Source: Phascolarctos cinereus (taxonomy: Eukaryota > Chordata > Mammalia > Diprotodontia > Phascolarctidae). Taken from it: DNA of 64,000 bases. Made by a program: the position numbers and the translations under genes. The stretch is from positions 769,001 to 833,000 of the forward strand of contig NW_018344261.1 of the NCBI RefSeq assembly GCF_002099425.1, in the 5' to 3' direction. Below, piece after piece: positions 22,800 to 34,105 of this stretch (position 1 is its first letter; each line of letters opens with the position of its first letter). Below the pieces are notes generated by a model. It worked only from the letters and a program-made list of their open reading frames with translations, searched no databases and was not told the origin of the DNA.

Positions 22800-24750
22800 C
22801 AAGAATTCTGGCCATATAGGTGAAAGACAGAAACAATGGGGAATACTTTATGGTGGTCAACAATGATAACGATCCTGAGTTATCTCATATATCTCAATCC
22901 AAAGTGCAATGGGGGGCTCTTTCTTAAAATGAGAAAACAAAAACAATTAGGTAGGTCACACTTTGATATTTTCAATTTATTTTTAAAAATTAATATTTTA
23001 AAATTGATATTTTCAATTGTTTTTTTAAAAAGTAATAACATCTAGAATTCCAAGCATTTGGTATCCTCTACACTTTCAGATACCTTGAGATCCAATGCCT
23101 CAGTGCTTTCAAAATTATGCTGCCTCCAACATGGATCTTCTCTGTGAATCATTGATGAGGAATCCTTGTTTTCTTTAGTTCCCTTTATCATTCCTCATGC
23201 CGTCAATAACGAAGAATTTATTATAGAAACTTTTATAGATTTTTTCCTATGTTCTGTCAGCTTGTTTCCTTCTTCCAATTCTATCCTTATTTTGAATGTA
23301 TTCTAGCTTAATTAGGTCTTGCCAAGTTACCCTACACAAAAACTCTCCTAAGTGCTTATCAGAGCTGCTAAGAATTTTTGTACCTTGGGCAGGTAGCTGA
23401 CTGAGGTAAAAGTGGAAAGGGCTGGAGGTTCCCTGGGGGGCAGGAGTGTTGATGTCAGAAAGGAGGAACAAAATTCTATGCTGCTCAACAGGAAGGAAGC
23501 ATGCTCCAAGACTGCGATGCTATGTAGCTCCTGTGCCCTAGGGACAGGGATAGATAGGAAAGGAAGCACACATTTCAGAATCAAGCTGAAGGGGCTTTGG
23601 CATCCAAGTAAACCGGAAAGTTAGTATGCCCTGAGGCAAAACCCAAATGGCACCATCCTAATCATGGTCCTGGATTTTACAAAGGAGTTTTTGTATTCCA
23701 AATGGAAATCCTCCGAGACTGCCATAACTCTTTCCTTGGTAGCGTTTAAAAGAAGAAAAATATGCCCAACTTCTATATTACTTAAGACGGCAAGATATTA
23801 AGTGCTCACTGAGCACAAGATGAGAAAAATAAGTTTTTGCCTAAATTTGCTCCTGAGCAATTCACTATATTTAATTTAGGTTAACAGGAGAAATTAAATT
23901 TCCTCAGTCCTCCCATCAACCCAGTGCTCCAATTATTTGGCCCATCTAACAGCTGAATACATGAAACATTTATAAACATAGAGAGATCTTTCCCCCTCCT
24001 CTATCAGAGGCCTTATTTAAGTCAATCAAAGATATTCTTTGTTACGTAGTTTTGAAAAAAAGCAAGTGACTTGAGTTGCTTCCTCTGAAATGGCCCCATG
24101 CTATAAATACTAGCCCCCAAACAGAAAACCACTGACAAGCCTGCATAATGACATGTTTCATTTAAAAAGAAGAAAACATTTTTGTTGAAAAGGAAACCAT
24201 TAAAAAGACCAAACAAAAAAAAATTCTTAACAGAAAATCTCAGTCTAATTACAAATACAATCATAAACAGACAGCTTTTATTTGCCAAAATTTTTCCTGG
24301 ACAGTAAAGTCTTTGTATTATTTTTATTCATTTAATAAGACGCAACTCTTTACCACTCTATCCATGACCTCAAATTTCCAATTTCAAAGAAAATCTTCAA
24401 GGACTGAACAGAATAGCTGCTTCCATACCCCACCTCAAGAAGCACATGTAATGATGATTTTGTTCCCCTCTATTCACTTTAGCCTCAAGCATGCCTCATT
24501 ACTGTGAGTTGTATTGACAGTATTTCATGAAGGCTCCCCCACCCACCCACCCCCAGGAAAAAAACCCTAGAAGTCTTATAGCTTTGAAGTACTATTTAAG
24601 CATAATTCTGCATATGAAAGCAGGATACATAAAATATATGCAAATAAGTTCTGAAATATATTCAAAAAGTTGGACAAAAAAATCACTTCTAAGGTCCTTT
24701 TCAACTCTAAGATTCTATGTTTTGGTGAATCAAAGTAAAGTTCAGAGCCT
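22800..24750. other. No recognised gene or repeat
   Basis: Overlapping frames at 23247-23624 lie on both strands (up to 78 codons) without a known motif, so I make no call. 'cccacccacccacccccagg' near 24540 is a C-rich oddity. Confidence 0.4.
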
Positions 24751-24753
24751 CAG

Positions 24754-24754
<1 letters not shown>

Positions 24755-24805
<51 letters not shown>
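24755..24805. repeat. (AC)n microsatellite
   Basis: About 25 uninterrupted CA units. The histidine/threonine run in the overlapping frame is its translation. Confidence 0.97.
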
Positions 24806-24807
<2 letters not shown>

Positions 24808-24994
24808 CCAGAGATCTTTATCTAAAATAGTAAACATACATGGTTCATTTTAAAAAGAAAATTATCAGTTGATAAAGATCAATTATGAAGACCTGTTTGG
24901 GCACTGGCAGAAGCTCCCTGATTTAAAGATAGGAAATCTCAGTCCCAGTGAGAAATTCAGAACTTAGGTGAAAAAAAAAAAGTCAGGTAATAAA

Positions 24995-25445
24995 CTTCAG
25001 TAAGTGTCTCATTCATCCTTCATTTTGAAGAGGACACTACAGGGTGATATCTTGACTCATCCAGGTCATCAGCCTTATGCTCTCTTCACCAGTCAACTGG
25101 CAATGATCCACAATGCAAATGGAGAATTTGGTGTCTGAGCACTTCATAGCACCTGCTTCAGCTGTCTTCATGACTATCATTCTCATCCACCCGTTCAGCT
25201 GGGGAAGTCTTCACATGCTTGAGGTAGACATCCCTCAACTCACTGACAGGTTTGAGGCCTGAGTTACACTCAATCTGGTTTAGTACATCTGCTGAGACTT
25301 TTTACCATGATATGACTGCTGCATATGGTATTCTTGAAACCACAGGTGAGAGCTGGGGTATAGGTGGACACCAAAGGTGGATAAGCAGCCTTGAAAGGGG
25401 CTCAGTAAGACCTCATTGAGGTTCTAGTCCTCTCTGAACTCCCCA
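24995..25445. repeat. RTE-related marsupial interspersed repeat (probable)
   Basis: Begins 'cattcatccttcattttgaa', 'gaggacactacagggtgata', 'tcttgactcatccaggtcat'. These resemble the ends of RTE-derived repeats that carry 'tcctttgttctcaaagagga' (see 31232). The interior is diverged, and the assignment rests on memory of the family. Confidence 0.5.
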
Positions 25446-25452
25446 TACACCC

Positions 25453-25562
25453 GTAGCTAGGTGGCTTAGTGGATAGAGCTCTGGGTCTGGAGTAAGGAAA
25501 ACCTGAGTTCAAATCTAGCCTCAGACACTGACTAGCTGTGTGACCCTGGGCAACTCACTTAT
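25453..25562 (+). repeat. CORE-SINE, 3'-shortened
   Basis: 'gtagctaggtggcttagtgg' to 'tgaccctgggcaactcactt', then it passes straight into an antisense L2 without an A tail. Confidence 0.85.
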
Positions 25563-26625
25563 TAAGTGCCTACATTGTGCTGGGAACTGTGCTTAATACT
25601 AGCAACATAAAAAGAGGCAGAAGACAGTCCAGGCTCTCAAGGAGCTCAGGATCTAATAAAGGAGGCAACAAAAGTTTAAAGGATACACACACACACACAC
25701 ATCATAAATAGGAAATATTTAACAGAGGGAAGGCTCTAGAATTAAGAGGGGTTTGGAAGAGATTTCTTTTGAAGGTGAGATTTTAGCTAGTATTTGAAGG
25801 AAGCTAGGCAAGTCAGTAAGACAGATAACAGAAGGAAGAGCATCTTGGTATAGCACCGAGTATAGGAGACAGTCTCTGAATATGCCAAACCAAGAGACTG
25901 AGCATCTTGTTTGTAGAACTTCAAGGAAGCCAATGTCACTAGACCAAAGAACATCTAGGGAGACCAGAAATTAGGGGCAGAGAGGGGCTAGGGTTAGGGC
26001 TTTGAATGCCAAACAGAGGACTTTGTACTTAATCTTAGAGTTGATAGGAAGTCACTGGAGTTTATTGGGGTGGGGGCAGGATGACACAATCAAACCTGTA
26101 CTTTGGGAAAATCACTTTGATGGCTGAATGGAGGATAGATTAAAGTGAGGAGACACTTAAGGAAGGCATACCCACCAGCAGGCTATTGCAATAGTCCAGG
26201 CACAAGATGATGAGGACCTATGCCAGGGTGGTAGCAGTATCAGAGTAGAGAAGGACGGCATATTCAAGAGATGCTGAAAAGGTAAAATCAATAGGCCTTA
26301 GCAACAGAGTGTATATGAGGGATGAAAAATAGAAAGAAGTCAAGGATGACACGTAGCTTGTGAGCCTGAAAGATGGAAGGATTGTATTATCCTTGACAGT
26401 AATGAGGAAGTTAAGAAGGGAAGGTGGCTTAATGAATTCTGTTTTCAACCTGCTGGACACTCAACTCAAGATGTCTGAAAGGCAGTTTAAAATGGGAGTT
26501 TGGAGGTCAGCAGAGAGGTTAGAGCACAGAGATGGCACTTAAATTAATGGGAGCTGATGAGTTCACCAAGTGAAGTAGTACAGAGGGAAAAGAGAAGAAG
26601 GCCCAGGACAGAACACTGTTAGATT
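25563..26625 (-). repeat. L2 LINE, antisense, long RT/3'UTR copy
   Basis: The longest clear antisense L2 here. In order: 'aagtgcctacattgtgctgg', 'agacagtccaggctctcaag', a (CA)n at 25687-25702, 'ttgaatgccaaacagaggac', 'ggctattgcaatagtccagg', 'agggtggtagcagtatcaga', 'ggccttagcaacagagtg', 'ggaggtcagcagagaggtta', 'gagctgatgagttcaccaag', 'gcccaggacagaacactgtt'. Reverse frames are remnants of its reverse transcriptase. Confidence 0.88.
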
Positions 26626-26631
26626 GAGAAC

Positions 26632-26765
26632 ATGACTATTTGTGCCCAACCTGTGGTAAAGCCTTCCAAGCTCACGTTGGTCTGATCAGCCACACTGTAT
26701 CTTAACCCCAACATAGTGATGTCTTTTTGGTCTTCTTTTAAGCATGAAGGACAGCAACCAACCAG
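26632..26765 (+). repeat. RTE-type LINE 3' end with C2H2 remnant
   Basis: Reads 'ctatttgtgcccaacctgtg', 'gtaaagccttccaagctcac', 'gttggtctgatcagccacac'. It encodes a CPTCGKAFQAHVGLISH-like segment, then 'aagcatgaaggacagcaacc'. The same end occurs reversed at 31232-31477. It abuts the L2. Confidence 0.65.
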
Positions 26766-26769
26766 TATG

Positions 26770-26925
26770 TATACATTATTTCATTTGATACAGCAAATAG
26801 TATTTAAGTTTTTTCATTTTTTTATCATCCTTATTTAACAAATAAGAAAAACGATGTTCAAAAGGTCATACAGCTAGTTAAATGTCAGAGGCAGGATTTG
26901 AACTATGATAACATTTCCTTTCCCT
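26770..26925 (-). repeat. MIR SINE, reversed
   Basis: 'caaataagaaaaacgatgtt', 'aaaggtcatacagctagtta', 'ggcaggatttgaactatgat'. Confidence 0.75.
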
Positions 26926-27435
26926 TTTTCTCCACCTTAGATAATGACATATCCCAGCTCCTCATCTTTAATAAGAAACTACAGTTGATTGGAGAGGTGG
27001 GAATGGGGAAAACTATGGGATCCTCCCTGAATCACTATAAATGTGAATACTATGAGGAAGTGTAGTTATAATAACAACCATTTCATCCGGGGCCATACCC
27101 AGAAATAATCATGGTGATATGGCTCAGGTCTAAAGTTTTAAATAATTTCCAGCTCTATTTTCAAGAATGTTAAGACATTTAACAACATATAGCAATGTTA
27201 CATTTCAAAGCAGTAAGTTTGAATGTTGAAATTGGCAAATAAACATGGCAAAATTTTGATCTAACTATGGAAGGCATCCTGAAGGACTCTAAGACATCTG
27301 CTTTCGAAGGCAAAACAAAAATACCACCCTTTCTCTGGCTTATGTTCTTCTCCCCACCACACATATGCCCATATTCTTCAATACAAGTTTAAGAATATTT
27401 TCTTAGTGCGTACTGGTCTCCAGGAAATCTGTATC
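26926..27435. other. No recognised gene or repeat
   Basis: The reverse 61-codon frame at 27179-27364 has no motif. Nothing else is visible. Confidence 0.45.
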
Positions 27436-27439
27436 ACTT

Positions 27440-27632
27440 ATTTGTTCCTTCTGTACTCCAATTATCTACAATATATCCTGTATATATTTTGTTTATACAT
27501 GTTTGTATTTTGTCTTTCCCATTAGACTCTGAGTTCCTTGAGAGCAGGGACTAGCTGTCTTTCTCTTTGTAGACCCTGTGCCTAGCATAGTGCCTGGCAT
27601 ATACTTTTTAGTTAATAAATGCTTGTTGACAG
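27440..27632 (+). repeat. L2 3' end
   Basis: 'cccattagactctgagttcc', 'ttgagagcagggactagctg', 'agcatagtgcctggcatata', 'gttaataaatgcttgttgac'. Well preserved. Confidence 0.85.
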
Positions 27633-28400
27633 CAGGACCTTCCCTGGTTTTGATCAAAATATTTTATACAACATCTTCCTTCCTACACTGCTATAATTTA
27701 AAGAGCAAACCCCTTGATCCAAATGTGAGCCTCTTCTGCTACTACTCCTCTAAAGCTTTCAATTTGAATGAGATGTGCTCTAGGTTGAGAAAACTGTTAC
27801 ATATTTAGGATCCTATATTGCTTATGAATGAAGCAAACTTTACATTTCAAGTGTCATTTTACAAATAGAAAAGCCATACCATGAATTAGGAAGAACTTAA
27901 TGCCAGACATGGATATTTCTCACAAGTCTTGTTCAAAACAATTCATTTAAGAGGGAAGAATGGAAGAAAAAAAAAAGAGGGAAGAATGCAACAGCTCCAT
28001 GTGATTAAAAAAGAAACAAAGTCCTCCCCTGACCTGGAAAATATGAAGAAATTAACTGGGCTCCTGCTGACTAAGTGCCTGAGCACTGATAGTAATTGAT
28101 AATGGTAGTCTGAATTACCACCCTCATTTCCCTTCAAACCTTAATGGCTTCATCACTTAAGTAGATAAAAAGACAGACCTTGATACTTCAACTCTCTAAA
28201 GAATCATTTAGGTTTAATGTATTAATTGAATGATAGTTTGAAAAAGGCACAGTTTAGGAGGTCTGTGTACATTTAAAACCTCAGATTCTCTTAACACCTT
28301 AAATTTGGGGGGGGGGGGGTAGAATTGCTAGCCTTGACATCCTCCTAGCATCCAGCATAGTCCCATTGATGAATTTACCAGATTTCACTTTATTTTGGAA
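27633..28400. other. Unclassified, contains poly-G run
   Basis: A duplicated 'aaaagagggaagaatg' motif lies near 27950-27990, and a 12-14 base G run near 28306-28319. No gene is seen. Confidence 0.45.
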
Positions 28401-28404
28401 TAGC

Positions 28405-28625
28405 AGTCATTTATTTAGCACTTCTATATCGAACAGCTGTCTTGACTAAAACCCTTCAAGGCAGGTAATACAAAAGTATTAGTACCACTTCTCAGATGAG
28501 GAAAATGAGGATCAAAGTAGTTACATGACTTCCTCAAATATCTGAAGCTAGGAGGAAGAAGAATTAGAATTTAAGTTCATGCCTTCTGAATCAAATTTTA
28601 TGATTTTTCCATCACATCACAGCTG
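28405..28625 (-). repeat. MIR SINE, reversed
   Basis: 'ttagcacttctatatcgaac', 'taccacttctcagatgagga', 'aaatgaggatcaaagtagtt'. Confidence 0.65.
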
Positions 28626-28899
28626 TCTTCTTTAAAGTCATTAAAAGTACTATTCGTTGAACAGCAATTGCTATGACATAATTCTTAAATTTAAGGCTCT
28701 GAGATAAATAATAATTAACTAACACTTCTCCACCACCCCTGCCCCCCCCAACCCCTTGCTTAAAACCCTGTCTCATGGAACCACCCTAGATGTGAAATTA
28801 ATGAAATAACAATCATTTTTAATATTCCCTTTTCTATAAAATACTATGATGCTTCGAAATAATTATTCTCTTTGGCAGGAGTAAAGAATTGAGGGGTAA

Positions 28900-28995
28900 A
28901 CTTTAGGATGAAGTCCAAATGCAAAAATTCCAGCCAATGTCATTCCTTTCCTCCCTAGTCATTTTCCTCTCCACCTCTATCTTCCTATAGCATTC
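28900..28995 (+). repeat. L2 fragment
   Basis: 'aggatgaagtccaaatgcaa', 'cattcctttcctccctagtc' fits the L2 RT C-terminal region. Short and diverged. Confidence 0.45.
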
Positions 28996-30455
28996 TATAT
29001 AGAATCATTAGAAGTAGAAACAGCCTTCTCAAAATTCTGGCATGAATTTGATAACCTCAAAGCAAATGGATGGAATCTGGTATGGTGAAAGTTCCAGAGG
29101 TAAGGAATTAGAACCCACGAAAGTAGGTCTTCTTAGGAAAATTACTGGGAATTCTGGTCACATAACCAATAAGATGTGAAGGGCCCTACATTTTCCCCAG
29201 TCGTCACAACCTCTCCAATCTCTCCAAAATAGGAATTACTCATAAGAAATAAAGTAATCTCATCTGTCACTGCAGTCTAAATCCCCAAAAACCCTAATGA
29301 GGTAACAACCCAATGAACTAAAAGAACAAAGAAGATTAATCCCTAATCCATAACATGTTCACTTCTGGAATGGCCACTCTGAAGTGCTGCACAAGGAAAC
29401 CCATAGGCTTGCAACAGAACTCAAATCTGTTTTCCCTCTCACTACTGCAGAACCCCTAGAAAGCCAAAAGCTTGTCCCTGGGACAGAAGTGTGGCAGCAC
29501 ACTTTTGAGCTACAATAGTGCTCTGCCAGCAAACTGAGGAACAGAGGAAACTGCAGCAGGATGTCAATCTATTTGAGGAACTGACCAGGAAAAGGTAATG
29601 ACATACAGGTGAGGCCAGACAATTCCATACGCCTCCAGAAGTCACGAGGGACAGAGACTAAGGTCCATATAAAGTGAATTCACCATCATGGGAAGAGACT
29701 AAGACAACAGTTTATAGTCCTAACTCCTGGGAAACCACCAACAAAGGGGAAGGAGCCAAAATGTGAGGAATTGGGAAATAGAAAGAAAAAAATCTGAAAT
29801 TGCCAAAAGTCTCAGGAGTCAGTTAAAGATCTTGAGCACAAGCAAATAAATGAACAGGGAAGACATTAATAAAAGAAGGTAATATGGCCTTCATACCATC
29901 TAAAGGAGTCCAGAAATCTCTGAATATAGATTGCCAAAGTAGGAAAGTGAAACAACACAGGATGGGGCATAGCACCCTGTGGTTTTCTAAGAAGGCATGG
30001 AACCACAGTATGATGTTTCTAGTTTAAGAGAGAAGTAAGAATTATGAAAGCAGAATTTGTGGCCTGCCTAGCAGAAAACATTGACAGAATTTTTTAAAAC
30101 ATTGAATTCATAGTGGCAAACCACACACACACACACAAAAGAATGAACAATGGATCCGGAATGCAAAAACAGTGGTAAAAGAGAATCTGGAAGAAGAGAA
30201 GCAAAAAGCATCAATAGCAAAAGAAAACATGATCTCTACAAAAGTAAATAAATTGATCTCCAAAACAGGATACTCAGACTCAACCTTAGGAACACAGGTC
30301 TCCCAGAATAAACGACAAGTCAAAAAATCTGAACAGCATAATAATGCAAGAAATCTACCCATAACTTCAGAACACAGAAAACAAAGTGCTAATTTAAAAT
30401 ATTGACAGATTACTTCTAGAAAAAAAAACCCTCCTATGCTACAAATTTCAAGACA
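28996..30455. other. Unclassified stretch, polar open frame at 30172-30405
   Basis: No repeat is recognised. The last ~400 bp hold a (CA)n at 30121-30138 and a lysine/glutamine-rich forward frame (77 codons, e.g. KENLEEEKQKASIAKEN) with no known domain. It may be 5' sequence of the L1 whose ORF2 starts at about 30785, but I could not match it to ORF1. Confidence 0.35.
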
Positions 30456-30459
30456 CATG

Positions 30460-30515
30460 GAAGGGAAGGAAGGAAGGAAGGAAGGAAGGGAGGAAGGGAG
30501 GAAGGAAGAAAGAAT
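30460..30515. repeat. (GGAA)n microsatellite
   Basis: 'gaaggaaggaaggaaggaag' with interruptions. The serine/leucine run in the 152-codon reverse frame is its translation. Confidence 0.95.
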
Positions 30516-30517
30516 GG

Positions 30518-30768
30518 ATAGACTTGCTAAGCACCTATGTGCCAGGCACTGTGCTAAGCACTTCACAAATATTACCTCATTTGATCCTCACAACAACCTT
30601 GTGAGGTAGGTACTGTTATTATAATTATTATTATTGCTACCATTTTACAGTTCAGGAAACTGAGGCAGCCAGAGGTTAAGTGACTTGTCCAAGGCCACAG
30701 TTAGTAATTATCTGAGATGGGATTTGAACTCAGGCAGTCCTAGTGCTCTGTCCACTGTGAATAAAATA
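30518..30768 (-). repeat. MIR-class SINE, reversed, well preserved
   Basis: 'aagcacctatgtgccaggca', 'ctcatttgatcctcacaaca', 'ccattttacagttcaggaaa', 'gttaagtgacttgtccaagg', 'gggatttgaactcaggcagt'. Near complete. Confidence 0.85.
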
Positions 30769-30784
30769 AATTACAACAGGAAAA

Positions 30785-31219
30785 AATGAGAAAGAAACTG
30801 AGAATTAATAACTTCAGCAAAGTTGAAGGCTACAAAAGAAACCCTCAAAAATCAATAGCATTTCTACATTGTATCAAAACCCAAGAAGCAATAATAGAAA
30901 AGGAAATATCATTCTCAATAACTGTAAAATGCACAAAATATTTAGTGATTAATATATCAAAGCATACAAAAGACTTGTATAGATTCAATTATGAAATGCT
31001 CCTTACAGAAATAAAGAACAACTTAAATAGCTGGAGGATTCTTTAGTGCTCATGGCTAGGCTATGCCAATATACAAAAATGACAATGCTACCACAAATGT
31101 GAATTTGCACTTTTAATGCTGTATCAGTCAAATTAGAAAGGAGGTATTTCATAGAACTTGATAAACCAGTAACAAAATTCATTTGGAAAAACAAAAGAAG
31201 TAAAATATCAAGGGAAGTG
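30785..31219 (+). repeat. L1 ORF2 C-terminal part, first segment
   Basis: 'aaaatcaatagcatttctac', 'ctggaggattctttagtgct', 'catggctaggctatgccaat', 'acaaaattcatttgg' are L1 ORF2 blocks downstream of the RT active site. Interrupted at 31232 by an RTE-derived insert. Confidence 0.85.
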
Positions 31220-31231
31220 ATGAAAAGAAGT

Positions 31232-31477
31232 GGTTGTTGTCCTTTGTTCTCAAAGAGGACCAAAATGATGCCACCATGTTGGGGTCAAGGAACAATGTTT
31301 CCAACTGTGGCTGATCAGACCAATGGGAGCTTGGAAGGCTTTACCAGAGGTTGGGCACAAATAGTCCATACAAACATCTGGAGTGGAGTTGTCTCTAAAT
31401 TTGGGCATCTCATGTTTCTTTTGAGCTACTACAATTCTGCTTTGCTCATAGAGCACAGCTCCTTCTTTGGTGCGTGT
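31232..31477 (-). mobile_element. RTE-type 3' end inserted in L1, 12-bp TSD
   Basis: Reversed copy. The reverse complement ends '…tcctctttgagaacaaagga' and encodes a degenerate C2H2 motif (CPTSGKAFQAPIGLISHSW). It is bounded by identical 12-bp repeats 'atgaaaagaagt' at 31220-31231 and 31478-31489. Only the 3' end is present, as expected of 5'-truncated non-LTR insertion. The family (RTE/RTE-SINE) is inferred from the end motif. Confidence 0.75.
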
Positions 31478-31489
31478 ATGAAAAGAAGT

Positions 31490-32207
31490 AGGGACAAAGG
31501 AGACACTTTTAGACATCAAACTATGTTTTAAAGCCGCATTCATCAAAACCATCTGATATTGGTTAAAAAATAGATCAATGGAACAGACTAGACAAGGGAA
31601 AATCAGAAACAACAGAACTCAATAATCCAATCTTTGATAAAGTAGAACACAAATTATCTAGGAAAAAACTTTTTATTTGATAAAAATGGCTTGGAAAGTC
31701 TGGAATAAATTAGACTTACACCAATACTTTACACCGATACTCTAAATGTATTATATGTACTTGAAACTGAAAAACTTCGGCACTGACAAAATTAATGCAC
31801 CAAGGCTAAGAAAGAAAGCAGTCTGATGACTAACTTTGACAGACTTAGCCCTTCTCAGCAATGCAAGAATCTAAGATATCTCCAAAAGTCTCATGATGGA
31901 AAATGCTATCCACATCCACAGAAAGAACTATGGAGTTGGAATGCAGATTGAAGCACACTATTTGCTCTTTTTTTCCCTCTTCTATTTTGTTTTGTTTCTT
32001 CTTTCTTGTGGTCCCTCCCATTGGTTCTAATTCTTCTTTACATGATGACTAATGTGAAAATATGTTTAATAGGAATATACACACACACACACACACACAC
32101 ACCAGATTGCACACCATCTTGGGGAGGGGGAGGTAGGAAGGGAGGGGGAGAAAATTTAAAACTCAAAAGCTTATGGAAGTGAATGTTGAAAACTAAAAAT
32201 TAATAAA
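31490..32207 (+). repeat. L1 ORF2 end and 3'UTR, second segment
   Basis: 'atcatcaaaaccatctgata'-like text, 'agacttagcccttctcagca', 'ctcatgatggaaaatgctat', 'ccattggttctaattcttct', then a (CA)n at 32081-32102 and a purine-rich terminal block. This tail matches the inserted L1 end at 53984-54270. Confidence 0.88.
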
Positions 32208-32266
32208 ATGAAAGAAAGAAAGAAAGAAAGAAACAAACAAACAAACAAACAAACAAACAAACTGGG
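32208..32266. repeat. (GAAA)n(CAAA)n L1 tail microsatellite
   Basis: 'gaaagaaagaaagaaagaaa' passing into 'caaacaaacaaacaaacaaa', at the position of the L1 A-tail. Confidence 0.95.
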
Positions 32267-32279
32267 AAAAAATGTTTGT

Positions 32280-33960
32280 ATCTACACCTCCCTCTGCTGC
32301 TCCACTGCAGCTCTTCCAAACCTGTTCATCCCCTCTCCTTCCCCCCACCCCAGTTGAGAACCTTGCCTCATATTTTACAGGGGGAAAAAAAATGAGGCCA
32401 TTTATTGTGAACTCTCTTTTCCTCTATTCCTCATCTCATCTCACTCAGGTGCTTTCTGTCACTATCTCATCCCTGACTCATACAAAAAGGTAACCTTAGT
32501 TCCATCCCAACTCTTCTAACAGGTTGTCTGCTCTATCATTCCCAATCTATCACTTAACTTCAACCTCTCCCTATCTACTGACCTCCTCTACTGCCTACAC
32601 ACAATAATGTTTATTGACTGACTCACTACAAACATGTGCGTGTCTGCTCCACCTTTGAAAAACCCTCACTTCATCCTTCGGTCCCTGCTATCTTTCTCTA
32701 ACTCTTCTGCCCTTTGTAGTCAAACACTTTGAAAAGGCTATCTACAATGCCTGCCTCCACTTTCTCTCCTCTCACTCACTTCTTAATCCTTTAAAAGTCA
32801 GCTTCAGACCTCATCACCACTAAAACTGTTCTGTCCCAAGTTATCAATGATTTCTTAATTGCCAAATCCAATGGTCTTTTCTCAAGTCTTCATTCTTCTT
32901 GACCTCTCTGCAGTTTTAGACACTGTTGATGACTCTTTTCTCCCTAATATTCTCTTCTCTCTAGGTTTTCAGGACACCACTCTCTCCTGGTTTTCCTCCT
33001 ACCTGCCTGACCACTCCTTCTCTGTCTCCTTTTTTACTGGATCCTCATCTACATAGGCTCCTGACCTGTGCCCTCCTCTATTCTAGCTAGCTAGCTAGCT
33101 AGCTAGCTAGTGCCCTAACCTTCTACTGACCTCCAATCTTGCACCTTCAGCTGCCTTTCAAATGTCTTGAATTTGATGTCTAGTAAATATCTTGAAGTCA
33201 ACACATCCAAAACCAAACGCATTATCCTCTCCCCTAAATCCTCCCCACCTCCTTACTTCTCCATTATTGTGAAGGACACCACCATTCTCCCAGTCCTTTA
33301 GGCTCACACAATTCGATTCCTCATTGTCTCTCTCATTCCCCAAATAAAATCTGTTGCCAAGGCCTGTTGATTTCACCTTTACAACACCTCTTGAATATAC
33401 CACCTTCTTTCCTCTGATAGTGCCACCACCCTGGCACAGGTTCCTATCACCTGACACTTGGAATATTGGAATATGCCTGCTTCAAGTCTCTACCCACATC
33501 AATTTATCCTCCTAAAGTGATTTTCCTAAAACACAGATTCCACCATGTCTCCCCATTATTCAGTAAACTCCTACCACCTCCAGGATGAAATACAAAATCC
33601 TGTTTGGCATTCAAAGTCCTTCAAAACCTAGCCTTCACCCCACCCCACCCCCACGCCTTTCCAGTTTTCTTACACCTTACTCTTCAGTCCAGTCTAACAC
33701 TGGCCTCCCTGATACTTCTTGAACAAGATACCCTATCTATAGCCTCTGGGCATTTTCTCAGACTTCTCATGCCTGGAATGCTCTTCCTCCTCATCTCTGC
33801 CTACTGGCTTCCCTAGCTTCTTTCAAATCCCAACTAACATCTCACCTCCTACAGGATGCTTCTCCCAACCCCTCTTAATTCTAATTGTTTCCTATTTATC
33901 TTGCATATAGCTTGTTTGTTCATATTTGTTTTGTTTTCTCCTGTCTTTGATTATAAGCTC
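32280..33960 (+). repeat. L2 LINE, sense, long RT and 3'UTR copy
   Basis: RT blocks run in order: 'aagttatcaatgatttctta', 'cttgacctctctgcagtttt', 'gacactgttgatgactcttt', 'tctcctggttttcctcctac', 'aacacatccaaaaccaaacg', 'ttgccaaggcctgttgattt', 'ccaggatgaaatacaaaatc', 'catgcctggaatgctcttcc'. It is broken by many stops and indels; the 60-100 codon frames are its remnants. Confidence 0.9.
33083..33110. repeat. (CTAG)7 palindromic tetranucleotide repeat
   Basis: Seven CTAG units interrupt the L2 RT region. CTAG is self-complementary, so the whole tract can fold on itself. Confidence 0.95.
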
Positions 33961-33961
33961 C

Positions 33962-34105
33962 TTTTACAAGTGAGAAACAGGCAAAAGAGGGTTAAGTCTC
34001 TTGCCCAGGGTCATACAGCTAGTAAGTGTCTGAGGCCGGCTTTGAACTCAGGCCTTCCTGACTCCAGACCCAGTGCTCTATCCACTGCGTCACCTCGCCG
34101 TCCAC
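33962..34105 (-). repeat. CORE-SINE, reversed
   Basis: 'gttaagtctcttgcccaggg', 'tcatacagctagtaagtgtc', 'tgactccagacccagtgctc', 'tatccactgcgtcacc'. It separates two L2 pieces. Confidence 0.88.

Noticed and set aside
24527-24853. 108-codon frame with a His/Thr run
   Set aside because: The run is a (AC)25 microsatellite, and the flanks have no recognisable coding sequence.
25953-26542. Several 60-80 codon frames on both strands
   Set aside because: They lie wholly inside an antisense L2 and are remnants or shadows of its reverse transcriptase.
30108-30566. 152-codon reverse open frame
   Set aside because: The serine/leucine/proline run is the (GGAA)n tract, and the rest overlaps a CA repeat and a MIR. 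Openness comes from low complexity.
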